This document shows positions 1 to 12,110 of a stretch of 64,000 bases of DNA, piece by piece. Both the position numbers and the translations under genes were made by a program. Source of the DNA: Carnegiea gigantea (taxonomy: Eukaryota; Streptophyta; Magnoliopsida; Caryophyllales; Cactaceae); the NCBI GenBank assembly GCA_029747015.1, contig JAKOGI010001949.1, positions 1-64,000 of the forward strand, given 5' to 3'. Below the pieces are notes generated by a model, which worked only from the letters and a program-made list of their open reading frames with translations, was not told the origin of the DNA and made no database searches. The number at the start of each line of letters is the position of its first letter. The stretch's first letter is position 1.

Positions 1-36
<36 letters not shown>
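1..36. repeat. (AT)n microsatellite at window edge
   Basis: Pure AT dinucleotide run with a single C interruption. It lies within about 80 bp of the point where copia RNase H homology stops, so it may mark the truncation point of that element. Confidence 0.9.
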
Positions 37-114
37 GTCATGGCAGCTCGGTGTGCAAGCATCTCGCTCGGGCAGCATCTCTGTAGCGCATTAACATGAG
101 TTTTGCTTTCCCAA

Positions 115-1045
115 AGCGCAAACATTTATTGGTTGTGCCCCTAAGATATCTCAATATCCATTTGACTGCTGTCCAATGTTCTTTTCCTGGATTGGTTAAG
201 AACCGACTTACGGCTCCTACAGCGTAAGCAATCTCGGGTCTAGTACATATCATAGCGTATATCAGGCTGCCAATAGTAGATGAATGCGGAACATTCTTCA
301 TTTCATTTTTATCTTTCTCACTTGTTACACTTTGCTTCATACTCAGTTCGAAATGTCCAGCGAATGACGTGCGAACGGGTTTGGCCGCAAGCATGTTGAA
401 TCATTCAAATAACTCTTTAACATAACTCTCTTGAGATAATCATAATAACTTCTTTAATCTAGCTCAAGTTATTTTCATCCCAAGGATCTTCTTTGCTGAT
501 CCCCAAATTCTTCATTGCAAATGATTTACTCGGTGCATTCTTTAAAGCAAGAATTCTCTTTGGATCATGTCCAACAATTAACATATCATCAGCATATAAC
601 AACAATATGATGAAATCACCACCGGCATATTTCTTTATGAAGACACAATGGTCAGTGAGTGTCTTCTTAAAACCATGCTTTGCCATAAAAGAATCGAATT
701 TTTTATACCATTACCTAGGCTCTTGTTTAAGACCATATAGGCTCTTTTGAAGTTTACACACCAAATTTTCTTTGCCTACAACTTCAAACCCTTCAGGTTC
801 CCCCATATATATTTTCTTCCCTAGGTCACCATATAAAAATGCTATCTTGACATTGAGTTGTTCTATTTCCAGGTCTAGACTAGCGACTAGACCAAGGAAA
901 ACTCGGATTGAAGACATTTTCACAACAGGAAAGAATATTTCTTCAAAATCTATCCCTTTCTTCTGAATGAACCGTTTCACTACCATACAAGCTTTATACC
1001 TAGTTCTTGGGTTATTCTCTTCATTCCTGAGTCTATACACTCATT
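115..1045 (-). pseudogene. copia reverse transcriptase / start of RNase H, broken
   Basis: Copia-type RT, read in pieces at 711-1040, 459-686 and about 115-394. The first piece carries the palm start (the SPVVK-like block and the block normally reading LDVKTAFL), the second carries the YADD catalytic box, and the third carries the connection (RPEIAYAVG, W..VKWILRYLRGT). The first catalytic Asp, in LDVK, is Asn here (codon 852-854), so the RT could not be active even without the frame breaks. The RNase H catalytic region itself is missing; the sequence before about 115 does not resemble it. Confidence 0.85.
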
Positions 1046-1637
1046 TGCTCTTCAAGGCCTTTTTTCCCTTGGCCAATTCCACTAGATCATATGTATCATT
1101 CTCATATAAGGATTTCATTTCTTTTTGTATAGCTTTCACACATTCTTCCTTATGGCTGTCAGCCTTGAGTTCTTCGTAACTCTGAGGCTCTCCCTTATTT
1201 GTGAGAGTTACATATTCATCAAGGTTATATCTACTGGATGGTCTTCTTTCTGTGGTAGATCACCTCAACTGAGGCTCTTCTTGGGATCTTTTGTTGACAG
1301 ATTCAACATCGAGTCTGGCCGGCTCATAATGACCTTCCTTTCGATCATTGTTAGAGGAAGAGGCGAGATCGTCATTTGTACTAGTCTCATTATTATTTTT
1401 TGTTGCGCCCTCCCCTGCATTATCATGAGCTATAGGGGGTGGACCAATACTAAAATCTCTAACAACTCTATGTTTAGGCCTTTTCTTTCTTAAGTCTTCC
1501 ATGGTTTGATCCTCAAAGAATACGAGATCTCAACTTCTTAGAATTCTTCTATTTATAGGATCCTCAAGTCGGTAGCCAAAGTCATCTCTTGGTGATCCAA
1601 GATAAATACACTCATTTGTTTTCGAGTCAAGTTTGGC
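1046..1637 (-). pseudogene. copia integrase-RT linker, degenerate
   Basis: This sits between integrase and RT in the copia polyprotein. An open stretch at 1260-1502 is hydrophilic and Asn/Asp/Glu-rich, as is usual for the low-complexity linker between integrase and RT in TNT1-like elements. No conserved motif is readable here, and assignment rests on position and reading direction. Confidence 0.55.
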
Positions 1638-2375
1638 TCACTCATCCTTCCGAGTATGGACGAATGCTTGACAGCCAAACACTTTCAGGTGGTTATATGA
1701 CACCTTCTTTCTAGACCAACTTTCGTCTAGCATAGCACCATCCAAAGGAGCTGGTGCTGAAAGGTTGATTATATCAACAACTGTCTTCACGGCTTCCCCC
1801 CAAAAGGATTTATGAAGTTTAGCGTGAGAAAACATAGAACAAACTCTTTCTTTAATGGTCCTAGTCATTCTCTCGGCTAAACCATTTACCTGAGGTGTCC
1901 TCAATGGCATTTTCTCCAACCTTATCCCATGTAACTTGCAATATGATTCGAATGGTCCACGGTATTCTCCACTATTGTCCTCTCGGGTGCTCTTCATTTT
2001 TTGTCCAGTTTCACATTCCATCTTAACATGAAACTCCTTGAACACTTCAAGTACCTGGTCTTTTGTTTTCAACAAAGAGACCTAAACCTTTCCTGAGTGT
2101 TCATCAATAAAAGTAACAAAGTATAATGCTCCACCAAGTAACTTTTCAATCATAGAGCATATGTCACTGTGAACCAAATTAAGAATGTTTTTTCTTTTGG
2201 TGAGCAGGACATTTTTATGAAATACCACCCTATGTTGTTTGCCAACTAACAATCTATACAAGGCTCAAGCGATTTGCATTTAATATTAGGAAGAAGGTCT
2301 TTTCTAGCAAGGATTTCTAATCCCTTTTCACTCATGTATTCGAGTCTTTTATGGCATAACTCTAAATTTGAGTTG
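1638..2375 (-). pseudogene. copia integrase, degenerate
   Basis: The catalytic core is readable at 1638-2075: an Asp in the DNSGEY block, the TPQVNGLAERM block with its Glu, and the FWGEAV and KVFGCQAFVH blocks typical of copia integrases. Upstream, about 2210-2360, the HHCC zinc domain is recognisable, but its second His is Tyr (the usual GHMS reads EYMS) and a stop follows the CIDC pair. Several frame breaks lie between the two parts. Without these breaks it would be the enzyme that inserts the element's cDNA. Confidence 0.8.
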
Positions 2376-2607
2376 TCATAGGCAACATTAACCTCCCCCT
2401 TGCATAATTTTCCTTACATAAAGTACAAGAAACCTTCCTTCTTTTCTCTAGCAATTATTAAACTTCCTTTGGTGAGCTTTCATATTCCACTACCAAAGTG
2501 ATTAACCAAATCGACATCATCAAGTTTTCCTACTGATATAAGATTAAGGCGCATGTTTGGAACATGCCTCACATCTTTTAACATGAGCTTCCAGTTTGCG
2601 TTGGTTA

Positions 2608-2802
2608 TTAAGGTGATCTCACCAATACCAACGATTTGCTTGAAACTTGATTTTCCATCTTTACCTTACCAATATCACCACCGTGGTAAGATGAGAGAAA
2701 ATGTTTATGTGGAGTGACATGGAAGGCAACACCTAAGTCAACAATCCATGAATAGTCATCATATGCTAGATTGAGATAATTTCCTTCTCTAATGAGGAAC
2801 AC
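2608..2802 (-). pseudogene. copia aspartic protease active-site region
   Basis: The block WIVDLGVAFHVT corresponds to the copia protease signature WIVDSGASxHxT. The catalytic Asp is kept, but the following Ser is Leu. The surrounding residues (HFLSSY, GDIGKV) match the usual continuation. It lies in the expected place between the gag zinc knuckle and integrase. Confidence 0.8.
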
Positions 2803-2859
2803 ATCATTGTCATCTTTTGCTTTTATAGCAGTAACACTTTTATCTTCTCTCTTGTGTTC

Positions 2860-3648
2860 AACTTGATCTGGCTTAACTTTTTCAACCTTCTGATCTCTCT
2901 TGTAATATCGACAATCAAATTTCTTGTGACTTGACCTGCGATACTAATAACAAACTAGTTTAGGGTGAGATTTAGATCTCCCCTTGGACTTGTCACATCC
3001 CTTATTTATCCCACGGATCTCACTTCTACCATAATTGTCAACAAAGTTGGCTTTAGATTGCAATGAAATGCCTCTTTCTTTTCTCCTTGCTTCTTCATTT
3101 AAGAGAATGTCTATTACAGTATCCATAGTGAGTTTTCCTGCTGGGGCGAAGTTACTCAATGTAACCACCAATGTGTTCTAACCATTGGGCAGTGAACTGA
3201 GAAGCAGTAATGCCTACAACTCATCATCGAGTTTTATCTCAATCTTTTCTAATTGGTTTATAAGCCCCTTGAAATTATTTAAGTGCTCAAATATAATTTG
3301 CCCGTCACTATACTGGAGCTTCACCAATCATCTTAAAAGTAGAACTTTGTTGCGTGGTGTCTTATTTTGGATCAATGACTTAACCTTTATCCAAAGTTTG
3401 TATGCATTGTTAAACTTTGACACATGCTCAAACAAACTTCTGTCTATGTACTTCTGAATTATCACAACTGCTTTGCAATTCAACAACTTCGACTCGTTTT
3501 CATTTTTACCTTCTGGCATATTTTTATTCAAAATAGGCTCAGCAAGGTCTTTGCAAATTAGATGGTCCTCCATCATGGCCTTCCAATAGGAGTAATTGTT
3601 TGCAGTAAGTTTGATCATGTTCCTATCATAAGTGACAACACCCTCCAT
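2860..3648 (-). pseudogene. copia gag with broken zinc knuckle
   Basis: The start is taken at Met 3646-3648, 33 bases inside the primer site, because the sequence from there (KLTANNYSYWKAMMEDHL) matches the N-terminus of TNT1-like gag proteins; an upstream Met lies inside the LTR. The UBN2-type gag region runs 3648-about 3330. A second open part at 2944-3171 leads into the CCHC knuckle. That knuckle has an in-frame TAG and its second Cys is Tyr, while the later His and Cys remain. There is a frame break around 3180-3330. Confidence 0.8.
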
Positions 3649-3680
3649 CTTGATTACACAAGAGTATAGTTGCTTAACCT

Positions 3681-3693
3681 GGCTCTGATACCA
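3681..3693 (-). promoter_or_regulatory. Primer binding site (initiator Met tRNA)
   Basis: On the minus strand this reads TGGTATCAGAGCC, the standard plant copia primer site complementary to the 3' end of initiator tRNA-Met. It lies one base inside the LTR and fixes the LTR inner boundary. Confidence 0.95.
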
Positions 3694-3694
3694 C

Positions 3695-4262
3695 TGTTGG
3701 GAAAAGGTGGAATAATGCGGAAGCAAATTCTTTTCCCTCTTTGTGCAATTAAGATAGGCAATAAAAATAAATAAATATTATAAATGAGGACACACGAATT
3801 TTTATGTAACCCTCTAAAATGAAAGTAAAAACCATGAGATGGTCAGTCCAAAAAATACTTCCACTATTTTATAGTAAGATTACAAATACAACTCTTCTAA
3901 ATAACCTAGAGGGTATACTGTCAATGTCTCACCCACTGGGATAGTATACAAAAATGACTCCCACCTAATTTTGGTGGAACTCTCTCATCGATTCTTGGTG
4001 GTTTCTCAGTCAAGTGTTTATCTCAATTGATTGTATTCTATTTTCAAAAGGAAAAATATGCCACTATTTAGAAGAGTCTAAGGCAGTTTCTTACCACAGA
4101 ATAATTTACTGCTAAAGCTATGTTAGCATTAAACTTATCCTAAAAATAAATGTTGAAAACTTCCTTCCATTTGTAATTCTTTTTCGTTTACTTCCTGCAC
4201 GTTTTCCTTTTTTTTTTTTTTTTGGTTAACAACTCCTACAAATTAAGGAACGACTCCTAACA
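3695..4262 (-). repeat. copia 5' LTR (568 bp)
   Basis: On the plus strand it begins TGTTGGGA and ends CTCCTAACA, giving TG...CA ends and an imperfect short terminal inverted repeat (TGTTGGGA against TGTTAGGA). The inner end abuts the tRNA-Met primer site. It is AT-rich, with a long T run at 4209-4223 near the outer end. The matching 3' LTR is not in this window. Confidence 0.85.
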
Positions 4263-6400
4263 CCTATGCTTCATTTTGATCAACCACAAATAGCCCTAGG
4301 ATTTAGAGACCTTAATTCTCAAAGGAATCTCTCATGGCTACTGAACCGTTTGAAATCCGAAAAATCATTTTATTTAGCAATTGATATTGCACCTCATCAA
4401 CTTTCTTTAAGAACATCATGGATGCTCGTATCATAAATCCTTCAGTACTTGGCATCACAATGCTTTATTCATCAAAACACAGACCATCATATAGATTCAT
4501 AAATGAACTTCTTATTAAAAAGTGAATTGATCAAAACAGCACCAGTCAAGAAAATGCAAGCATGGATTCAAAATATGGTCAATCAGCAATGAAACTGTTA
4601 CATCGAAAAGGTTTTTGAATTGGCCAAACCGCATTTTCACTGCGATATAGAAGGCAATTTACATATTAGAGCGATTTTTCTACATTACAACCCAAACTAA
4701 AATCACGACCAAAAGCGCATTTTGAATCCTTGAGTGTGAGGTAAATCAACACAAGTACAAATTTCTGTATTAGGTCTATACTAGTTTGGATGCACTTAAA
4801 AGTCAAACTAAGACACTATAAGGATTCAGGATGTATAGTTTGGTTGGGGTACTCACTGCAGCCAATTGCCACATTCGCTTGTGAAATTCAATGAAACCCT
4901 TGTATGAAAGAAGCCAATATAATTGTTTCTTTTGCTTTAAAAAATCATGGATATGTCAAATTGTAATCATATCCTACTTTGGCTTATTAATGTCATCATC
5001 AAGCAACCAAAGCTTATCTCTAACCAAAACCCCAAAAACCAATCCCATGAAATGATCAGAGAAAGATGGCAAAATAATCAAAGCACAGAAAAGGGAGTTT
5101 CTAGATATTAAAATACAAAAGGGGACTTTGTAAGATAAACCAAGAATTGTATGCATCATACCTCCAAGAGGCAGATCAAGACTGTTCATTCTTGTACCAA
5201 AATCGTGAAACATTCACAGCAAAGAAATTTGACTCATTAATTCAAATCTCATACATTATTTCTTTTTTTTTTTTGGTTTTCCCGTGGGGGAATAAAGGCC
5301 TAATAGAGTTTCTTAGTTAAGGCTTCTCTATGAGATGAGACTAAAGCTATCCTCAAAAAGACTATCTAGCTAATTACAAGGATACCCGTTCCTATGATCT
5401 CCCAATTCCAACTTCCAATTTCCAACATAGTCAATGAATTTTGGGAAAGTATAGTAATTATCAATTAAACCAAAAACAAGGACAAGAATAGTCAATAGAA
5501 GTAAAACGGCTAAGTACGTGTAGATTTTGACCCCCGTGAAATTATTAATGTGAATAAAATAATCCACCAACTATTACATCTGCAACAACGTTATATAGGG
5601 AAAATGTGCAGAAAGTGTTATGCCAATTTACAATGACCCATGAGGTTTTTTTCGACACTAAGGTTTTAATTAACGTGGGTCGTGTAGGGCAGTTTCTTTT
5701 TGAAGTGGCAGTGCAGGCGACAAGAGATAGGGTGAGTTGCTAAAAATAACCTTCTCATTAACTTCTAGTTTGAATGCTTTTCCATAGGGCATGCTTAACA
5801 GTTATTGTGGAGATAGAGTGAGGGGAGAGAATCACTTGGGGACTTAGGGAAGAAAAAGGGGGAGGAGACACTATTGAGGGTGAGTTCGACGGTGAGGAAG
5901 GAGATCACGACAGAAGGAAAAGCTTCGCAGTAGAGGAAGGCAATGGTAGTGGTTGACGTTTTGTTGGTGCAAAGTTTAGTTAGCATGGCAATGGTCGTAG
6001 ACGGTGGACGAAGGCTACAGTTCAGAGACTGTGTCATTGGTCTCGGTGGAGTAGGACGGCGCTCGTGATGGGTGGTGAAGTTACGGGCATCTGTTTGTGA
6101 GAGGTAATTTCTTCAATTCCAAGTTAATTTGTGATTCATGTGTTTTTTTAATGCTAAACATAGGATGTTAATATTTAGGGATTATGTGGATGGCAAATTG
6201 AGTGTTTGAAGTGTTTTAATTGAAATTAGAGGGGGGATGGGTGACGGATATAGTGGTTGCATGTTTGGTATGTTAGGGAACGATTGAGTGATAAGGGGGC
6301 CTTTTTTTGGGGGGTACTTAACTGTTGAGTTTGTGGATGGCTATGGTTTAGTGTAAATTTGTTGGCACTAGAATTGGTTTGTCTATGTTAAGTGGAAGTG
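4263..6400. other. No gene recognised; AT-rich unique-looking DNA
   Basis: No reading frame, RNA gene or transposon domain could be recognised. A T-rich run lies at 5261-5275. Around 5594-5640 is a stretch weakly resembling, in inverted orientation, 19451-19495 (a possible worn MULE terminal repeat). From about 5795 to 6060 the plus strand is purine/GA-rich. Confidence 0.5.
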
Positions 6401-6419
6401 AATGACTTGGGGCAGCTTT

Positions 6420-7035
6420 GTGCCCTTTACTGGATACATTGCACTGAACTACAGCTTTGTGTTGTATCCTGTGAAGTGCTGGTGTCTAACCCTGCATAGT
6501 TATGTGCACTACGGTGGATATAATCCACTCAACTACAAGTGTACAACCTGGGATAGTTATCTACAGTTGACTACATTGTATCCTTTGAACTGCAGTTAAC
6601 CTAAATAGTTATCTACATTTGACTGGATACAATCTGCTCAACTATAAGTATAACACCTGGGATTCTTATCTACAGCTGACTGCCTTGTATCCTTTAAACT
6701 GCAGGGAAGTAAGTGTGGATAGTTAGCTACAATTGACTGGATACAATCTACTCAACTTCAAGTATACCACCTAGCATACTTATCTGTAGTTGTCTGGCTT
6801 GTATCCTTTGAACTGCAGGTAATTAACCCTTGATAGTTATTTATAGTTGAGAGGATATAGTCAACTCAACTGCAGGTGTACAACTTGGGATACTTATCTG
6901 TAGTTGACCCCTTTATATCCTCTAAACTGTAAATAAGTAACCTTGGATAGTTGTTTGCAGCTGAGTAGATACAGTGAACTCAACTATAGGTGTACAACCT
7001 CGGATTTTTATCTGCATTTCACTACTTTGTATCCT
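6420..7035. repeat. Tandem array, 114-bp unit made of two 57-bp halves
   Basis: The block GACTGGATACAATCTRCTCAAC recurs at 6621, 6735, 6849 and 6963, exactly 114 bp apart, with less regular copies near 6432 and 6511 (spacings 84 and 109). Each unit holds a second, diverged version of the same sequence about 57 bp on (GACTGCCTTGTATCC... ending in TATCTACA-like), so the array is a dimer-based higher-order repeat. It lies just upstream of the Ulp1-type gene of the Mutator-like element and may belong to that element's end or promoter region. Confidence 0.85.
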
Positions 7036-8368
7036 GTGATGATTAACATCCTGGGATATATATTGAGTACACCTTAATGTTTGCAGCATGTCTAAGGATT
7101 TAGAGCGGCTTGGGCTGTTGTTTGTGTGGGATGTTGGTGCCTTAGTTCTTGGTAAGTGTTTATTACTAATGTTGTTGAAGTGAGGCTGTGGTGGTTTTGT
7201 CACTGATATTTTTCTGTGTATAATTGCAAATGCAATGAGGTATAATGAAGCTACGGAGTACAGGTGCGCATCGAGGTGAGAAGGGAGAAAGTTTAAGGAA
7301 GGTGAAGTCGAGAAAGAGACGATAGCAATCACCGACTGCAGAAGAACAGGAATGTCAGGGTTCGAGTTCAGGAAGCGACTTTCATCCTGAGGATGTTTCG
7401 GGAGAGAGTGATGGTGATGTCTCCTTAGTTGAGGGGGGATAATGTTGATTTGCATAGTGGTGAGAAGATGGAGGGCAGTAAGGAGCAGTATGATGAGAGG
7501 AAGAGGGTACCAGTTGAGGTGAAGGGAAGATACAAGAGGCGTAAGGCTGCAGGGGATGGGGTTGTGATTGGGGATGACCCTGGGTGGGGGTCCTTGTAAG
7601 ACTTGATTCTATATTACATAGAAGGGTGACATTGGATATAGTTGTTGAGTTTGTGAGTAGGTTGGGACCTCTGCATGTTGAAGCTATTAAGGGAACATTA
7701 TTAAAGCGTATCTTACAGTATCAGCCATTTGGCCTCCGGAGAGAGTTGACCCTTGCATTTGTTCGGCAATGGGTTCCATGTAGGATGGCATTCAAGATAG
7801 GGGCAATTGGTCTCATTTACTATATCTGATGTGGGATTCATGACCGGTCTTCCAGCGACGGGGAAGCGAGTAAAGTTTGATGGTAAGGAGGTCAGTGATG
7901 ATTTCGGGAGGATGGTGATGGAGCATATGGCTGAAGCTATAGTGGCTGAGGCAGGGAAGTGGAAGTGTCAGAAAGAATGGAGAAGAAGTATATTACGAGA
8001 TTTACAATGTCTGATTTGTGAGAGGAGCATGGTGAAGGGGAGAGCATCAGGGTGTGGATGCGGCTGTTTTAGATGGTCCTTAGTACATTATTCTTTCCAC
8101 AGACACCATATGATGCGGTGTACTCTATGGAGAGATATGTTGATGATCTTGAGCATTTGGGTAGTACGCATGGGCAGATGTAGTTTGGCAGTTCCTTGTG
8201 CAGTCCCTAGATGAGTTCCAGGTGAAATTGTTGGGATGTGATAATAAGGTTTAGTTGAATGGCTATGCCATCCTTCTTTAGGTATGTATATGTTAATTTA
8301 CCCACTTGTACGTATATGTGTAATTTTATGTCAACATGTTCATGTATTGATGTTAGTGAATGGTGGAG

Positions 8369-9016
8369 TAGGGATGCCGATGGGTCCGGTCTGGGTCGGG
8401 TCTATCTGGACCCATACCCATTTAATTTTTTTGGACCTAGACCTAGACCCAACCCAGACCCGTGGGTCTGTAAAGATGGGAGCCAAACCGAAATCCATGG
8501 GTCTAACAGGTCCATAGGTCCTAAATGGGTCCTGACTATTTTTCATATTAAAGATTATTTTTTCCACATCCCAACGTGAATTATGACATTTAAATACAAA
8601 AATTGAATTTTAAAGACATAATATTTAATAAAAAAATATTCTAGTTACGTATACCATAACTAAGTGCTCTTACTTATGTGTTACACACTAAAAATAATAT
8701 TTTACTACAAACCACGAAGACGAAGTCCACAATCATAACATAATAGTTTCTTTTACGATCAGCACTAAGCAAAGTAACTTTAGGATTTACTAAATTAGAG
8801 TTACTTTAGCCAATTACATTTATCATTTTTTTTAAAAAAAATTAATGGGTCTTGGGTTGGGTCTAGATCTGAATTTTTCAGACCCAGACCCAGACCCACA
8901 TCCCTTGAGCCCAGATCCGCTTAAGACCTGTTGGGTCTCATTTGATTGGACTCAGACCCTTTAATTTGGGTCAGGTCTAACGGGTCTGGATCGGGTCCAA
9001 GACCCACTGCTATACC
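8369..9016. mobile_element. hAT-like non-autonomous element inside a Ulp1-gene intron
   Basis: It begins TAGGGATGCCGATGGGTC, an Ac-like hAT start, and both ends are packed with GGGTCY/RGACCC units facing each other: 8380-8470 on the left, 8870-9008 on the right. The right end (GACCCACTGCTATACC) is a worn inverted counterpart of the left. Flanking exon pieces (ending near 8280, resuming near 9145) keep their order, so it sits in an intron. There is no coding capacity, and an 8-bp target duplication could not be confirmed. Confidence 0.5.
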
Positions 9017-12000
9017 GAGGTGAAAATATATATTAATGTACCATGATGTGGTAATGTCTATTAATGGAAATGGTGGTATTAATTGGTTGGATGTGAATCT
9101 GTAGTAATCCTTTATAGCTTTATATTTTCGCTGATGTGTGTGGAATTTGCAAGTGTGGTTTTACAAGCATACAACACGATTCTCTGGCCATGCTGAGATA
9201 AGGTTCCTAAGATAGCCAAGTGGGATACAGTGGATTGCGAGGGCCATTACAATGCATATGCCTTTCTAGTGGGACTGTAGGAAGACAAGGTATGTGTTGC
9301 TTAAGTGCATGTCACTGTTTCCATCAAACTTGCACAAGTTTATTACCTGTACAATTTATGCGTTAATATTTTATTTTGTAAACTGTCGCCATGCGTATGT
9401 GATACCAATGTTGTATCCCACAGAGGAGGAGAAAGGGGATAGATTGTGGCTGTCTTTTTGGAGACAGATGAATGTAGATACTATTTAAAGGTTTGAGGAG
9501 TAATGCATAACATTTTGTTGTTATAGTTGCGATAGAATTAGTGCATTGTGTGAATAACTTCTCACGATCTTCGTACATATAGGGCGTGTTGTCAAATGAT
9601 GAGCGACTATGACGTGTTGGTGAAGACTTGCGATTAGAGAAGGAGAATCGTAAGTCATTGGACAGGGAGGCGGAGAAATTGGCATCCCATGTTCATGATT
9701 TGGAGGGCAGACTGCAGAAGTATGAACACATTTCTAAGTACCTCCAACCCAATGATGCCCCAACTGCTGCAGACGATGAGCAGGGGTGCCAGCTACTAAC
9801 GATGTTCGTAGGCTAGATGAGCATCACCCATAAAGTGCAGAAGAGGTAGCCATTGATGAGCAGTGGGAGGTTCAGGTGTCGGTTAATGAGGAGACCCTGT
9901 TGAGTTGCCGGCTTCTAATGAGCAGCCTGTTTAGGTGTACGATGCACATGTTGAGCGGATGGGTGCTGGGGAGCAGCCGGTTCAGGTGCTGCAGGTGGAG
10001 GAGTTAAATGTGGAGGAGTCGGCTATTGAGGGACCGGTTGTGGAGGTGCTGCTAGTGGAGCAGTCCACTGAGGAGGTGCTGGCTGTGGAGGTATCGCTGT
10101 TGGAGGAGTCGCTGTTGACGTGGCCGAACCTGAGCACCCGAGTGCTGAGGTGTCGCCTTCTATGGATTGGGTTGACGGGTGAGAGTGTGTACTTCACGGT
10201 GGATGTCCACGTCACTGATGCAGAAATTTCCTCCACTGATGATGATGGGGAGAATATGCAGCCCGATGAGGGTGATAGTGAGGAGCCACTGTAGGAGAGT
10301 GCTGAGCAGGGTTGGAGAGACTATGTTGAGAACCTTACTGCTACTGACACAGTCGAGGCAACAGTTGTAGCTGCCACTGTTGTTGGGTTGGATCAGCAGC
10401 AGTCTGGGGATGGGGATGGTGATGGAGATACGGACCCATACAGTACGACCGAGGTTAGGACGGTTGAAGTCAGAAGTACAGTGGAGGAAGGCAGTGGGTC
10501 TTCGACAGAGGAGGAGGTTGTTGTGGTGTCCATCGGCGATACAGGTGGGAAGCTGACATCAACAGTTACTGTACAGCGTAAGCGGAGCCCTAGGACGAGG
10601 AGAGTGGCTCAATTTCAGGGCTCACGTATGTGAACCCGACGAATCAACGTAGAGGAGAAATGCAGCATAAATGTTCTAGCGCAACCAGCTTGGGGAAGCG
10701 CAAGGAGAAAGAGGGTGCGAATGTGCGGGAAGTAGGTGATATCCCACCAACACAGGAGATTCGCCCTGAGATGGTTGAACATAACTGTCATGTTAATGAA
10801 TGTAGATGTGTTTTTTTTTTGGTTATTAATTTTGTTCATTTCGCACTGGCATTATGGTGTCCAGTGTGTAGGATGGATCCGAAGTGCAAAGTTCGCGATC
10901 TTGTTTGGGGAACCCCACAAATCTGTGATGCCCTTGTGTTCTTTAATGAGAAGGTAGGGTAGTGGATCATTAGGTTCTGTATATGCGTTGCATGGGGACC
11001 TTTTACCGATAATTACATCGGTAATGTGCTGCATTTGGCAGGGTGTGAGGGCGTACTTGTCAGCCGCATTTGTGGAGTCCGAGCTGCTATTCTTGAAGAT
11101 AGTTAGGGGGAAGTACTCCAAACAAAAAGAGTGGTGTGTACTTCATTGCTATGCTTTTGTATGAATTAATTTATTTAGTATTCACAGATATCAGTGTAAT
11201 TGTCAACTATGTTTACTATTGATTAGGAACACTGACCTAGAGGAGGAACGTTGGACGCGTGTGTCCGCAGACATTGTGAAGGGCCTCATACACGTCGTCC
11301 CCAAGCACGATGCAGGAGATGATGCAGGTAAATATTGTTTGGGGGAATTTGTTGTTGATTTGTACTCAGATCTTCTTCAGTAGAGGCAACATGCATACCC
11401 GGAGTTAGTTTGGCAGTGCGTGTTTTTATGCCGACATGATCATGTATGGTGGGTGGGCAAGGTTGTGCAAGTTAAGTTTAATTTTCATTTCACACAATGG
11501 TTATTTAATAGTATAAGTGTTTTATGAATTGCAACAAATGTTTACGAGGGACAAAGATATCCCAGGGAAGATATCGGTGTATGTGAAGAACCACTTCTAT
11601 TCGAACCTTCGATATGTAAGTGCATACGGTCTCTGCCATCCGAACCATGTCCTTTAATGTGGAACGCTGCATGCTGACTATGTACCTTGTTTGTAATGTT
11701 GGTGTAGTTGTTTATGCCCTTGTTTAATGCTCATGGCTAGCACTGGTTGTTAATGACTGTTGATTTGCAGCAGAGGCGGTATGTTGTGTACGACTTCCTA
11801 CCATGAATGATCAGTCACGAGAAGAGGTATCATCAACAGTGTGATAAATGATGGATCACAATGAATTACTTTCGATGTGGTTTTACTTGTTAAGGTTTGT
11901 AAAGCATTGGGTACTATATTGCATGCAGAGGTATAACATCAGTATGGTGTTGATGCGGCTCCGGGAGTTCACTGCGCTGTTATCTTGGCCGATGGAATGA

Positions 12001-12110
12001 CCTCAATGTCCACAACAACATAAGCACTCAGTACTATATAGGTCGATTATTATTCATGCTCCTTTTTGGTTGTTGTGGTCAGTGCTAAGTTACTAAATGT
12101 TTTGAATACA

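Larger units (their letters stand above)
1..4262 (-). mobile_element. Ty1/copia retrotransposon (TNT1/Tork-like), 3'-truncated, decayed
   Basis: Minus-strand order is LTR (3695-4262), primer binding site, gag, protease, integrase, RT. This protease-integrase-RT order defines Ty1/copia. The 5' LTR and initiator-Met-tRNA primer site are well preserved, while the coding part has stops, frameshifts and altered catalytic residues. Homology ends in the RNase H region near position 115, where unrelated sequence and an AT repeat follow, so the 3' LTR is absent here or outside the window. CCTAT follows the outer LTR end at 4263-4267; its partner cannot be seen. Confidence 0.85.

Noticed and set aside
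3681..3693. tRNA-like sequence
   Set aside because: Only 13 bases complementary to the initiator tRNA end; a primer site, not a tRNA gene.
5795..6037. Minus-strand Thr/Ser-rich frame
   Set aside because: Simple composition in GA-rich DNA; no homology recognised.
6420..7035. CRISPR-like repeat array
   Set aside because: Units are contiguous with no unique spacers, and the genome is plant; it is an ordinary tandem repeat.
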